Origin: Qipengyuania sp.
GTDB taxonomy: Bacteria > Pseudomonadota > Alphaproteobacteria > Sphingomonadales > Sphingomonadaceae
Length of the DNA: 34,290 nucleotides
Direction of reading: 5' to 3'
NCBI GenBank assembly: GCA_019745075.1
Contig: JAIETR010000040.1
Location: forward strand, 1 to 34,290
In this document: positions 24,916 to 32,805 of the stretch, piece by piece
Position numbering within the stretch: position 1 is the first letter of the stretch
Layout of the letters: every line of letters begins with the position of its first letter
The notes under the pieces: model-generated
The model's database searches: none
What the model saw: only the letters and a program-made list of their open reading frames with translations
Told to the model about the DNA's origin: nothing
Program-made: the position numbers and the translations under genes

Positions 24916-27471
24916 ATGCCCGTAAACGACGCCGGCGCAGCGGATCGCCAGCCGCATATCACGATCACACGTTGGCGCGAGGCCGCGCAATATGTGTATC
25001 CCCGACTTGGGCGCGAACGACGCGAGCGGCGCGAGGATTATCATGCCCATGCCGACGCGCTCCTTGGGCAATTGGCCGAAGCGCTCGGCGCCGTTCCACC
25101 GGCCCCGGACGATAGCCGCATCGCCGTCAACGGGCTGAAACGGGGCGTTCTCGTCGAAGTCGAGACGATGACGCCGGGGGAGCGCGCCAAGGCGACGAAG
25201 ATACCGGCGCTGGACTTCCCCGCACAGGAGATCGTGGTCCTGCGCTCCGAGCGGAGCGAGGATCGCACGGAACGGGCGGTGCTGTTCGTCCCGGACGATG
25301 CGCGCGGGTTCCTCACTGATCGGATCGCCGCCTATGGCACCGAAAACCTCGGCAATCGCGAACGTCCCGACATCGACAAATTCGAGGTGATCGAAACGAT
25401 CCGGGGCGCTGCGGCGCGAGCGCTCGTCACCGGCACGCCCGATTTGGCATCGCCGGCGCCGCAATGGTGGGAGCTATGGCTGCGCCGGCCCGATGCGATC
25501 GCCGATGCCGTCGTGGCGGCGGCGCAACAGGCCGGGCTCGATGTCCATCCCGATCGGCTGCAATTTCCTGAAACCACCATCGTGTTCGTGCTCGGGACCG
25601 CGGAGGCGGTTCTTGGCCTCGTCGGGCGCCTGAACGGCGCGATCAGCGAGGTGCGCCGCGCCAATCAGAGCATCGAACCCTTCCTCGACCGGGGCGACAA
25701 GGGGCTGGGCCAGCACGACCTGGTGGCCGAATATTGCGCGCGCGTGACGGCGCCGCCCCAGGACGCGCCCGTCGTCTGCGTTATCGATACTGGCGTTGCT
25801 GCCGCCCATCCGCTGATCGCGCCGGCTCTGGCCGGCGCCTGGACGGTGAACGATGCGTGGGGCACCGATGATCATGCCGCCCACGGCGGGCATGGAACCG
25901 GCATGGCCAGCCTGGTCCTGCACGGCGATCTCGTTGGCCCTATGGGGGATCAGCGCCAGGTGGTGCTGGGCCATGCCGTCGAATCCGTGAAGTTCCTTCC
26001 GCCGGGCGGCTTCCCGGCGACCGAGCCGGCACGCTATGGCGTGATCACGCAAGCGGCGGTGGCGGTGGTGGAGATCGAGCGCGCCAATATCCCGCGCAGC
26101 TTCTGCATCGCCACCTCCTCGCCCGATCTTTCCTCTGAAGCGCCGTCGAGCTGGAGCGGTGCCGTCGACCAGATTTGCGCCGGCTCGATGCCCGGCGAGC
26201 GGCAGGACGGAGTTGCGGCGAAAGACCATCCCAAGCGCTTCGTGCTGGTCGCGACCGGCAACATGGATGGCGGCCTCAAGGGTGTGGTCGAGCAGCATCA
26301 CGCGCTCGAAGATCCTGCCCAGAGTTGGAACGCCCTCACCATCGGCGGATACACGGCCAAGGCTGATCCTTCGGAGCAAGAGCCGGAGCTGATCCCGCTG
26401 GTCGCGCCAAACGAGCGCAGCCCATTCAGCCGAGGATCGCAGACCCTTCCGGCGGACCTGACGCCGATCAAGCCCGAAGTGCTGTTCGAGGCCGGCAACA
26501 TGATGATGGACAATGCGCAGTTCTGCGGCTGGCACCCGGCGGTCTCGCTGCTCTCGGCGGGCAGGGATGTGGCTACGGAGCCGCTGGTGCCCTTTTGGGC
26601 GACCAGCGCCGCGACGGGCGTGGCGGGCAATTTCATCGGGCGGCTCAAGGCCGATCTTCCCGGCCGGTTGCCGGAAACCTACCGCGCCCTCACCGTCCAT
26701 TCCGCTGAATGGCCTGGGCCGATTCGTAAGCTGCTGATCGGCACCGGCCGGAGCTGGAAGACGGGCAGCAAGGGCACGAAGCAGCAAATCCTGCGGAGCA
26801 TGGGCTTTGGCGTGCCCAACCTTGTTCGCGCGGCCGCGTCGGCACGCAATGATGTGACCTTGCTCGCCGAGGCCGAGATTCAACCTTATGCCGCTTCGGC
26901 CGACGGACGCTCGGCCGTATTCAACGAGGTGCATTTCTACGCCCTGCCTTGGCCGAAGGCGGCGCTCGAAGCCCTGGAGAACGCTTCGGTGATGATGAAG
27001 GTCACGCTTTCCTATTTCATCGAGCCCAATCTTTCAGGCCGGGCCAGCACCCGGCCAGACACCTACCGCTCCTACGGCCTGCGCTTCGCCTTGAAGAAGC
27101 GGCGCGAGACGGCCAATGATTTTAGGACACGATTGAGCAAGACCGAGGAGAAGGCAGAGAAGGCCGGTCAGGAGACCGACTATTGGTTGCTCGGGCCGCA
27201 AGCTGTTCAGGCCGGGTCGCTGCATTGCGACCTGTGGCGAGGTCCGGCGATCGACCTCGCTTCGCACGACCAGATCGCGATCTATCCGGTCGGCGGCTGG
27301 TGGAAATCGCACATCGGGCAGAACCGCATGAACGACAAGGGCCGCTATGCGCTCGCGATCTCCATCTCGGCGCCGGATCAGGACGTCGACCTCTATGCCG
27401 AGATCGCGGCGGCGGTGGAGGCGCGGATCGCCGCCGAAGTGGCGGTAGCGGCCGCGCCGGGTCAAGGGTGA
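24916..27471 (+). CDS. Subtilisin-like (S8) serine protease of the AAA-protease pair
   Basis: An 851-residue protein with no signal peptide, so probably cytosolic. A 280-residue N-terminal region precedes the peptidase. The catalytic set is intact: Asp in VCVIDTGVAAAHP (D291), His in HGGHGTGMASL (H326), oxyanion Asn in VLVATGN (N449) and Ser in FWATSAATGVAG (S564). A C-terminal region of 250 residues may be a beta-rich accessory domain. Cytosolic S8 peptidases paired with an AAA ATPase are widespread but poorly studied; roles in defence or stress have been suggested. It overlaps the convergent wHTH gene by 10 bases. Confidence 0.92.
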   Translation: MPVNDAGAADRQPHITITRWREAAQYVYPRLGRERRERREDYHAHADALLGQLAEALGAVPPAPDDSRIAVNGLKRGVLVEVETMTPGERAKATKIPALDFPAQEIVVLRSERSEDRTERAVLFVPDDARGFLTDRIAAYGTENLGNRERPDIDKFEVIETIRGAAARALVTGTPDLASPAPQWWELWLRRPDAIADAVVAAAQQAGLDVHPDRLQFPETTIVFVLGTAEAVLGLVGRLNGAISEVRRANQSIEPFLDRGDKGLGQHDLVAEYCARVTAPPQDAPVVCVIDTGVAAAHPLIAPALAGAWTVNDAWGTDDHAAHGGHGTGMASLVLHGDLVGPMGDQRQVVLGHAVESVKFLPPGGFPATEPARYGVITQAAVAVVEIERANIPRSFCIATSSPDLSSEAPSSWSGAVDQICAGSMPGERQDGVAAKDHPKRFVLVATGNMDGGLKGVVEQHHALEDPAQSWNALTIGGYTAKADPSEQEPELIPLVAPNERSPFSRGSQTLPADLTPIKPEVLFEAGNMMMDNAQFCGWHPAVSLLSAGRDVATEPLVPFWATSAATGVAGNFIGRLKADLPGRLPETYRALTVHSAEWPGPIRKLLIGTGRSWKTGSKGTKQQILRSMGFGVPNLVRAAASARNDVTLLAEAEIQPYAASADGRSAVFNEVHFYALPWPKAALEALENASVMMKVTLSYFIEPNLSGRASTRPDTYRSYGLRFALKKRRETANDFRTRLSKTEEKAEKAGQETDYWLLGPQAVQAGSLHCDLWRGPAIDLASHDQIAIYPVGGWWKSHIGQNRMNDKGRYALAISISAPDQDVDLYAEIAAAVEARIAAEVAVAAAPGQG

Positions 27472-28961
27472 TTAGCCTCGTTCGGTGCCAGCCGCGCCTC
27501 ATGCTGAGCCCGCCGGGCTTCCAGCCAGTCCAAACCGGCGTCCATCAACTCCCAGCGCTTCGCTGCGTGATCCCCCGACCCAATGCAGCGAACCCATCCG
27601 CGCTTCTGTAAATCGGAAGCCGCGAGACCAACGGATCGGTAGAATTTGAACGGCTTGCTGAGGCGATCCTGAATCTCGCGGCTGGTGAGCGGGCCGGTTT
27701 CGAGAAGCGCGAGGATTTCTGGCGTGCGCCCCTGGCCGGGCGATGAATGGGGCCTGGACGCAGCCTGCTGCGCACGGCCCAAGGCATCGCGTTCGACTGC
27801 ACGGCGTGCTTTGGCCGGACTCATCGCCTTGCCGGCGAGCTTCGCGGCCGCGATTGCGGTCGTGCCCTGTTTGGTGAGACGGTAGATCGGCGCGCGTCCC
27901 GGCATCGGCCTTTCCTGGACGATGTAGCCCGAGATCCTCAATCGCTGGAGATACTGACCCGCGCTTGGAGCCTGCTTCGATCGGACACCCGCTGCGGCGC
28001 TGATGTCGAGCGCGCGGGCTGGCCCCAGCGCGTCGAGCGCGAGCAGGAGTCGCACCTGCTCGGGTTTCAGCGCGGCGGAGACGTCGTTGCCTGGTAGGTG
28101 TTCGCCTTCGAGATCATAGGCGCTGTGCGCCAATCCCTTCTGAGTGAGCCGAATAAGCTGGCGTTTGGGAGTCCCAGCCTTCTCAACAAGCCCCTTGGCG
28201 ACAAGGCGCTTGAGCGCGCTGTGGGTCGACGGACCGAGCCGCTCGACGAGCGCTGCTCGGCGCGCACCGCCGACCGGCGGAATGAGGCTCAGCGCCGCCT
28301 TTTCGAGCGAACCGATCTTAGGTTCGCGATCAACGAGAACGTCGATCGTCCTTTTCCCGCTTTGTGCATAGACCCATTCGGAGGACTCGCCGGGTGTGGG
28401 CAGGCGGCGGATGAGGCCGGATTTCATTAGCTTCTTGAGAATCTGGTCCACAGCTTGACGGCTGACACCCTCTCGTTGGCGAAGTTCCGCCGCGGTAGCT
28501 GGCTTTGCCAAAGCATCGTAGATGACTTGTTGCCGTGCCCCGAGTTGCCCACGAAAATAGGGCTCGCGTTGCTTGACTACGATCTCCGCGTCGAGCGGCC
28601 GGCTCCCATCGCGAAACATGCCATGACGAACGCGCACGAGATGGCCATCCATTAGCAGCAATTCGAGCGCGGCCCGTGCATTGCGCACATGTTTGATGTC
28701 GCGCCAGCGCACGACGCCTCTCTCGCGAACAATCTCAAGCATGTCGTGCGCACCAGTCCCCGCATTGGGTTCCCATCGGGGCGGCTCGGAAGGTAAATCG
28801 TCGGACGTTGCCGCACGCACGGCAACCCGCACTTCAGTAGCCCCAAAATGATGCCGCAGAACCTGCTCTAGTCGAGCGGCATCCACTATAGGACAGTCAA
28901 ACTCAACATTGACTCGATACCCTTTCGACGTCCGCACAACTTCCCCCCAACGGAGTGCCAT
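27462..28961 (-). CDS. Multi-winged-helix protein (about five wHTH units)
   Basis: A 499-residue protein with a short N-terminal beta-alpha unit (GYRVNVEFDCPIVDAARLEQ), then about five winged-helix-like units. They start near AHDMLEIVRERGVVRWRDIKH, QQVIYDALAKPATAAELRQR, EKAALSLIPPVGGARRAALV, EQVRLLLALDALGPARALDI and TPEILALLETGPLTSREIQD. Each has the helix-turn-helix-wing pattern of MarR/IclR-like modules. It lies convergent to the AAA-S8 pair and could be its sensor or regulator, or a separate gene. ATG 28961 is chosen; GTG 28994 and GTG 28937 (with GGGGGAA upstream) are alternatives. Confidence 0.8.
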   Translation of the reverse strand: MALRWGEVVRTSKGYRVNVEFDCPIVDAARLEQVLRHHFGATEVRVAVRAATSDDLPSEPPRWEPNAGTGAHDMLEIVRERGVVRWRDIKHVRNARAALELLLMDGHLVRVRHGMFRDGSRPLDAEIVVKQREPYFRGQLGARQQVIYDALAKPATAAELRQREGVSRQAVDQILKKLMKSGLIRRLPTPGESSEWVYAQSGKRTIDVLVDREPKIGSLEKAALSLIPPVGGARRAALVERLGPSTHSALKRLVAKGLVEKAGTPKRQLIRLTQKGLAHSAYDLEGEHLPGNDVSAALKPEQVRLLLALDALGPARALDISAAAGVRSKQAPSAGQYLQRLRISGYIVQERPMPGRAPIYRLTKQGTTAIAAAKLAGKAMSPAKARRAVERDALGRAQQAASRPHSSPGQGRTPEILALLETGPLTSREIQDRLSKPFKFYRSVGLAASDLQKRGWVRCIGSGDHAAKRWELMDAGLDWLEARRAQHEARLAPNEANHP

Positions 28962-29054
28962 CACCGCAATAGCCGCAATGGAAGCAAGCGTCACGGTATG
29001 CGAGCATCACGACTCTGACCGTCGCGCAGGCGGTCGCCCGGTTCCTGCCGAATT

Positions 29055-29082
29055 GAGCGCCCCGTCCATGCGGGCGGGGCGC
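29055..29082 (-). terminator. Hairpin after the DUF2958 gene
   Basis: An 11 bp stem with one mismatch (29057-29067 with 29072-29082) follows the DUF2958 stop on the minus strand, with only a short TCAATT after it. It resembles the hairpin at 18760-18786. Confidence 0.55.
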
Positions 29083-29093
29083 ATGAGCCGCCG

Positions 29094-29438
29094 TCAGGTG
29101 ATGATAACGCCGGCCGCGACAGCCATGCGGGCATAGCGGCTCAGCGGATATTTCGCCTCGAAATAGAGGTCACGTTCGACCGGGAGGCCGAGCTTGCCGC
29201 GCAGGGCCTCCAGCTCGGCGAGGCTGACGGTGCCCAGCTCCGGCTCCCCGAGGCCGGGATCGCAGAGGCCGTAGAGAATGTCGGGCTCCTGGGGATCGCA
29301 TTCGCTGATGAGCCAGGTGGCGCCGGCGTCGGGCGTGAACAGTTTGACGACGGGCTTGGGGTCGAACTCGGGATGCTCGATGCCCAAGCGGCCGTTGGCG
29401 ATGAGCTGCTCGCGGATAGTGTTGGTGATGAGCTGCAT
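29094..29438 (-). CDS. DUF2958 family protein
   Basis: A 114-residue protein matching the DUF2958 pattern: MQLITNTIREQLIANGR, HPEFDPKPVVKLFTPDAGATWLISECDP, ILYGLCDPGLGEPELGTVSL and VERDLYFEAKYPLSRYA. Genes of this family belong to the DUF932/ParB/DUF736 block of alphaproteobacterial plasmids and ICEs, so the ICE reaches at least to here. ATG 29438 has GGAGG 5 bases upstream; that ribosome site is inside a predicted hairpin (29443-29449 with 29476-29482). Confidence 0.9.
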   Translation of the reverse strand: MQLITNTIREQLIANGRLGIEHPEFDPKPVVKLFTPDAGATWLISECDPQEPDILYGLCDPGLGEPELGTVSLAELEALRGKLGLPVERDLYFEAKYPLSRYARMAVAAGVIIT

Positions 29439-29442
29439 GGAA

Positions 29443-29482
29443 GCCTCCATTCGGAAAGCCCTCCGATCGAGGGCGTGGAGGC
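29443..29482 (-). promoter_or_regulatory. Hairpin holding the DUF2958 ribosome site
   Basis: GCCTCCA (29443-29449 on the plus strand) pairs with TGGAGGC (29476-29482), and an inner CCCTC/GAGGG stem lies between (29459-29473). On the mRNA the GGAGG is in the 3' arm and would be masked. Confidence 0.5.
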
Positions 29483-29910
29483 GTTCGACCGGCGCAAGCG
29501 AGCGTCGGGGTCAGGCCCTACTCGGTTTGGTGCGGGCCGGGCTTGACCCCGACGCGGCGCCGGTCAGGCGTCCGAAACCGCCTCGCCGGGGAGGCCGAAT
29601 GGGGGCGTCAAGCGGCTTGGTCCGAGGTGCGCGCAAAGCGACGGCGGCAACGGCCATGCCACCGCCGTTGAGCGCGTTGTCTCCAGGTTCCGCCCGATTG
29701 TCTCCAGCCACGGGATCACCAGGATGGGGCGAAAAGGCCGCGCAGCAACACAGGGAAGCGTGCGCAACCTTCGCCAGCCAACGCCAGAGGCCGCCCATTC
29801 TTGCCGATTTTCTGGAGACATTATGGAGACAGCGGGCTTTGCCGAGGGCGTTGTCTCCAACAAAAAAGCGGCCCGAAGGCCGCTAATCTGCTCATTTTAT
29901 TGAAGAAAAA
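29483..29910. other. Right end of the ICE: TGTCTCCA repeats and tRNA-side terminator
   Basis: No gene is evident. A 15 bp near-perfect inverted repeat lies at 29503-29517 with 29540-29554. Five copies of TGTCTCCA or its complement occur in 183 bp (29678-29685, 29699-29706, 29813-29820, 29824-29831, 29852-29859). A 7 bp hairpin (29867-29884, loop CGAA) is followed on the minus strand by TTTTTT and would terminate a tRNA-Gly transcript in the empty site. Confidence 0.55.
29862..29884 (-). terminator. Intrinsic terminator downstream of the left tRNA-Gly repeat
   Basis: AGCGGCC/GGCCGCT stem with a four-base loop, followed by six U on the minus strand. In the uninterrupted chromosome or ICE end this would lie about 30 bases past the tRNA-Gly 3' end, the usual place for its terminator. 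Confidence 0.8.
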
Positions 29911-29955
29911 TGGAGCGGGCGAAGGGATTCGAACCCTCGACCCCAACCTTGGCAA
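29911..29955 (-). repeat. Left attachment repeat (45 bp, 3' part of tRNA-Gly)
   Basis: These 45 bases are identical to 34214-34258. They cover the tRNA from the anticodon loop to the encoded CCA. The match ends in the anticodon (left copy then reads TATTC, right copy GGTTG). This places crossover in or near the anticodon loop, a normal site for tyrosine integrases. This copy is not a tRNA gene. Confidence 0.9.
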
Positions 29956-30103
29956 TATTCAGGGCTTTGCTAACAGCCTGAAATTACGGAAAAATAATGC
30001 ATCAAGTTCGATCCGTAGGTGTTCCGAATACAGTAGGAAGCATCGTCGACAGTCAAACAACAGTATAGTGCCACTAAAAACTGCTAGGCACTTACAATAA
30101 TAC

Positions 30104-30131
30104 TTGACACAAACCGAATATATGGTAGTTT
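30104..30131 (+). promoter_or_regulatory. Possible promoter of the small ORF-Rep unit
   Basis: A perfect -35 hexamer TTGACA at 30104-30109 is followed at 16 bp by a weak -10 TAGTTT (30126-30131). It lies upstream of the two coupled genes in an AT-rich stretch. Confidence 0.45.
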
Positions 30132-30202
30132 GTGATGTGGCTGAGATTCGGCCCCCCCCAAATAATCCGCTTCAACTAGCTCTTATTGAGAGGCGACTAC
30201 CT

Positions 30203-30439
30203 ATGCCCTATCCAAATTGCCCCACTCACCTCCTACCCAAACTCCCTATTCCCCCATACACTCGTAACGGGCCGTCTCTTAACGTGACTGTCTCAGAATC
30301 AGATGTCTGTGGTCACAAGGTCCTCATCACCTTCATTGATAACGAGTTTGTGGGCATTTTCATCGAAAAGAACGATGAGAAGGTCTTCTCGTACCTTGAG
30401 GACGCTGATTCGGTTCAGCAGTCCAGAAAGGCCTCGTGA
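30203..30439 (+). CDS. Small protein coupled to the Rep gene
   Basis: A 78-residue protein from ATG 30203 (MPYPNCPTHLLPKLPIPPYT), or about 105 residues from ATG 30122. It is Pro-rich at the N-terminus, then has a small beta-like part (NVTVSESDVCGHKVLITFIDNEFVGIFIEKN). I do not recognise it. The stop overlaps the Rep start (GTGA), so the pair is translationally coupled. It may be a copy-number or accessory factor for Rep; this is inference from coupling alone. Confidence 0.6.
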   Translation: MPYPNCPTHLLPKLPIPPYTRNGPSLNVTVSESDVCGHKVLITFIDNEFVGIFIEKNDEKVFSYLEDADSVQQSRKAS

Positions 30440-30927
30440 ACAGGGTCCAGCGATCCGAATATCGGGACGCTTTCCGATCATTCGTTGACCTCAGCAAATT
30501 CGTGAACCCACACTCCGTCACTCTGACTTTGAAGCAGTCTGTCGTTGTCCGACACGGTCGGTCGAGGGTCCATAGCAGGATCACTTCTGACCGAGCGGTT
30601 CAAAATTTCAGCCATTTCATGAACCTCCTCAACCGAAGGTTCTACGGACACAGCCACCAGAGACATGGAAAACGAGTTCAGGTGATCCCGATCCTCGAAG
30701 GGGGCGGGCTAACCCGCTTCCACTACCACTGTGTGATCGACTGCCCACGACCCACCGACATGTTTCCCTTCATCATCGAAGATTGCTGGTGGCGGACTAG
30801 CTACGGCTATCATGAAACTGACATTCAACCGCTCTGCAACGAGGGGTGGATCAATTACATAAGTAAGTTCAGGAGCAAGTCCGAATTCGATCAATCGATC
30901 GATTGGATCAACCTCTATCAGAACTGA
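30436..30927 (+). CDS. Short HUH-type Rep (rolling-circle replication initiator-like)
   Basis: A 163-residue protein with the three motifs of HUH endonucleases in order: motif I HSVTLTLKQ (26-34), metal-binding motif II RFHYHCVID (H96 and H98) and motif III with a single catalytic Tyr, GWINYISKFRSKS (Y141). The order and spacing match Y1 Rep proteins of rolling-circle plasmids and small mobile elements. It lacks a helicase domain. GTG 30436 overlaps the previous stop. It would nick the excised circle to start replication, or support mobilisation. No family name is assigned. Confidence 0.75.
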   Translation: MNRVQRSEYRDAFRSFVDLSKFVNPHSVTLTLKQSVVVRHGRSRVHSRITSDRAVQNFSHFMNLLNRRFYGHSHQRHGKRVQVIPILEGGGLTRFHYHCVIDCPRPTDMFPFIIEDCWWRTSYGYHETDIQPLCNEGWINYISKFRSKSEFDQSIDWINLYQN

Positions 30928-31089
30928 TCGCTGGGTATAAACCCCTTTCAATTCGCTTTCTGCCTGCAACACTCGGAACTTGTCCGGATCACCCTTCCGG
31001 CCTTGATTCTGGAAGTATGCCTAAGGGACTTTGGCATCTGCTAAGCCTCTCTGAATTCCAGTTGAGCATCCACTATGAACTGTAAGAGG

Positions 31090-31123
31090 CCGTCAAAGGT
31101 AAACCAACGTTTGCCTTGGACGG
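31090..31123 (+). promoter_or_regulatory. Inverted repeat just upstream of the serine recombinase gene
   Basis: Arms of 15 bp (31090-31104 with 31109-31123) match at 13 of 15 with a four-base loop. The right arm overlaps the CGGAG ribosome site, 9 bases before the ATG. It may be an operator or resolvase site, or an RNA hairpin that limits translation. Confidence 0.5.
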
Positions 31124-31132
31124 AGACCGCGA

Positions 31133-31786
31133 ATGACGAGGTTCGTAGCCTATCTGAGAGTTTCTACCTCGAAGCAGGGTAAGTCCGGGCTGGGACTGGC
31201 TGCACAGCGGTCAAAAATCAGCGAATTCCTTTCTGACGAGGATGAGCTTCTCGCCGAATTTGTCGAGACGGAATCCGGCCGCAACGACAGCCGCGAAGAG
31301 CTGTGGAAGGCAATTCGCCATGCTAAGCGCAGCTCTGCAAAGCTTCTAATTGCTAAGCTGGACCGCTTCTCGCGGAAGGTAAGCTTCATCTCTCGTGTGA
31401 TGGAGGAAGGGGTGGGCCTGGCGGTCGCCGACATGCCCCACGCAACGGACTTCCAGCTGCATATTTTTGCCGCTCTCGCTCAGGAGGAGCGTCGGCTGAT
31501 TTCAGAGCGAACCAAGGCCGCATTAGCCGAAGCAAAGCGGCGAGGGGTGGTCCTCGGAAAAAACGGAATGGTGCTAGCTGCTAGAAATCGAGAGGAGGCA
31601 GCTAGGTTTGCGGCTCAGCTCTTGCCGCAGATCAAATCCCTGATCCACGAAGGAGCATCGCTTTCGGTGATTTCACGGCAGTTGAACGCCCTAGAAGTGC
31701 CAACAGTCCGAGGACGGAAGTTTCACCCGCAAACGATCAAAAACATCCTTAGACACGAAATTTCGATCTCGCTGGCGCCGGCGTAA
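31133..31786 (+). CDS. Serine recombinase (resolvase/invertase family)
   Basis: A 217-residue small serine recombinase. The catalytic motif YLRVSTSKQ has Ser11, and the conserved KLDRFSRK block has R78 and R81. The long E-helix (ALAQEERRLISERTKAALAEAKRRG) is followed by a C-terminal helix-turn-helix (LLPQIKSLIHEGASLSVISRQLNALEVPTVRG). Length is typical for resolvases and invertases. No partner site is proven; it may resolve multimers of the replicating circle. It starts at ATG 31133 with GGAG upstream. Confidence 0.92.
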   Translation: MTRFVAYLRVSTSKQGKSGLGLAAQRSKISEFLSDEDELLAEFVETESGRNDSREELWKAIRHAKRSSAKLLIAKLDRFSRKVSFISRVMEEGVGLAVADMPHATDFQLHIFAALAQEERRLISERTKAALAEAKRRGVVLGKNGMVLAARNREEAARFAAQLLPQIKSLIHEGASLSVISRQLNALEVPTVRGRKFHPQTIKNILRHEISISLAPA

Positions 31787-31816
31787 GCGCAGCAAATTGG
31801 GACTCTCAAAGATCTA

Positions 31817-32374
31817 TCAGTCCTGTAAGGTGTCCGCAGTAGTTACGTCGGCTGGAGCAGTTGGAGTATCTTCCTCTTGCTCGCTTGGTAACGATTGCAC
31901 GACCGGCTTTTCTACGAATATGATTTGCTGCTCAGGAGCGGACGAGTTGACCGCATCGGCTGTATCCTCTGCTGCGCTGTCCGCTTCGTAACCTTCCGGA
32001 ACACTCGCGAGCGACGGTTCGACTGAAGTAGGTGGTTCAGCACTCTCGACCGTCTCGGATTGAGCGCTTGCGTCTGACGTCGCGGAGGGCGGAGCTCGGT
32101 CACGGTCGCCGCTGAAGAAAATAAATGCAGCTGCGGCTGCGACCAAGAGAACAAACAAGTTCTTGAAAAAGCCTCGTTTCGACTCGGCAATTTCGATTTC
32201 ATCTTCAGAATGGCCGCGGACCCGCATACTCGCTACTCGGTCGCGCTTTTCCTCCAGCGCCATGCGTTCGCGATGACGTCGATTTTCCTGTTGTTCCTTT
32301 TCTCTCCGGATTTGATCTTCCCGAAAGCGATGCTGAAAATCGTCCAACTTTCGACCCCCCCCTTGCCGACTCAT
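31817..32374 (-). CDS. Single-span membrane protein with acidic tail, unknown function
   Basis: A 185-residue protein. The N-terminal 65 residues are basic and likely coiled-coil (FREDQIRREKEQQENRRHRE), then one membrane helix (FFKNLFVLLVAAAAAFIFF, about 69-87). The rest is an acidic, Ser/Pro/Glu-rich region (about 90-185) without Cys. It has no signal peptide at the start, so the tail may face the periplasm. It is co-translated with the 123-residue gene upstream (ATGA overlap). I do not recognise a family. Confidence 0.7.
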   Translation of the reverse strand: MSRQGGGRKLDDFQHRFREDQIRREKEQQENRRHRERMALEEKRDRVASMRVRGHSEDEIEIAESKRGFFKNLFVLLVAAAAAFIFFSGDRDRAPPSATSDASAQSETVESAEPPTSVEPSLASVPEGYEADSAAEDTADAVNSSAPEQQIIFVEKPVVQSLPSEQEEDTPTAPADVTTADTLQD

Positions 32375-32742
32375 TCACTATGGATGCTGGCTTTGAACCT
32401 CCGGCGAATATCACTTGCGGCGGCAGCTAGCTTTTCGTCAAGTTTTCCCAGCAGGGTCATCGCTCGAACCTCACACAGAGCATGTTCGATCTCATCAAGG
32501 TTTTGACACTCGATCGACCCCATTCCTTTTTGAAGCTCAAGCGTCTGCTTGCCATATTTGATCGGAAGGAAGTAGGTCCCGGTCTCGTCCATCCAGACCC
32601 ATGAAGCTCGGGGACGATTTCCCTCGATCATCTGCCGGACAAACCCGATCTGCTGGTCGATCCTGTTGATGAGCTTCTCCCGACGCTGCACCTCGGGAAT
32701 GACCTTGAGAGGACGGGCCTTGTCGGAAAACTTGAGCTTCAT
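32371..32742 (-). CDS. Hypothetical protein in the integrase-side operon
   Basis: A 123-residue, mostly helical protein beginning MKLKFSDKARPLK. It has a central block SWVWMDETGTYFLPIKYGKQTLELQKG that looks like a small beta unit, then a long C-terminal helix region (NLDEIEHALCEVRAMTLLGKLDEKL). I do not recognise it. ATG 32742 has GGAGG 5 bases upstream, but that site is inside a perfect 8 bp inverted repeat. The stop overlaps the membrane-protein start, so the two form an operon. Confidence 0.72.
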   Translation of the reverse strand: MKLKFSDKARPLKVIPEVQRREKLINRIDQQIGFVRQMIEGNRPRASWVWMDETGTYFLPIKYGKQTLELQKGMGSIECQNLDEIEHALCEVRAMTLLGKLDEKLAAAASDIRRRFKASIHSE

Positions 32743-32746
32743 TGAA

Positions 32747-32771
32747 ACCTCCATCGTGAACGAATGGAGGT
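32747..32771 (-). promoter_or_regulatory. Hairpin masking the ribosome site of the 32742 gene
   Basis: ACCTCCAT (32747-32754) and ATGGAGGT (32764-32771) form a perfect 8 bp inverted repeat with a nine-base loop. On the minus-strand mRNA the 3' arm contains the GGAGG that precedes ATG 32742. Confidence 0.6.
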
Positions 32772-32805
32772 GCCGTCCCCTTTTTCATTTGAGAGACAAC
32801 AGCCC

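Noticed and set aside
29911-29955. A second tRNA-Gly gene
   Set aside because: Only 45 bases of the 3' part are present; the D arm and the 5' half are missing. It is an attachment repeat.
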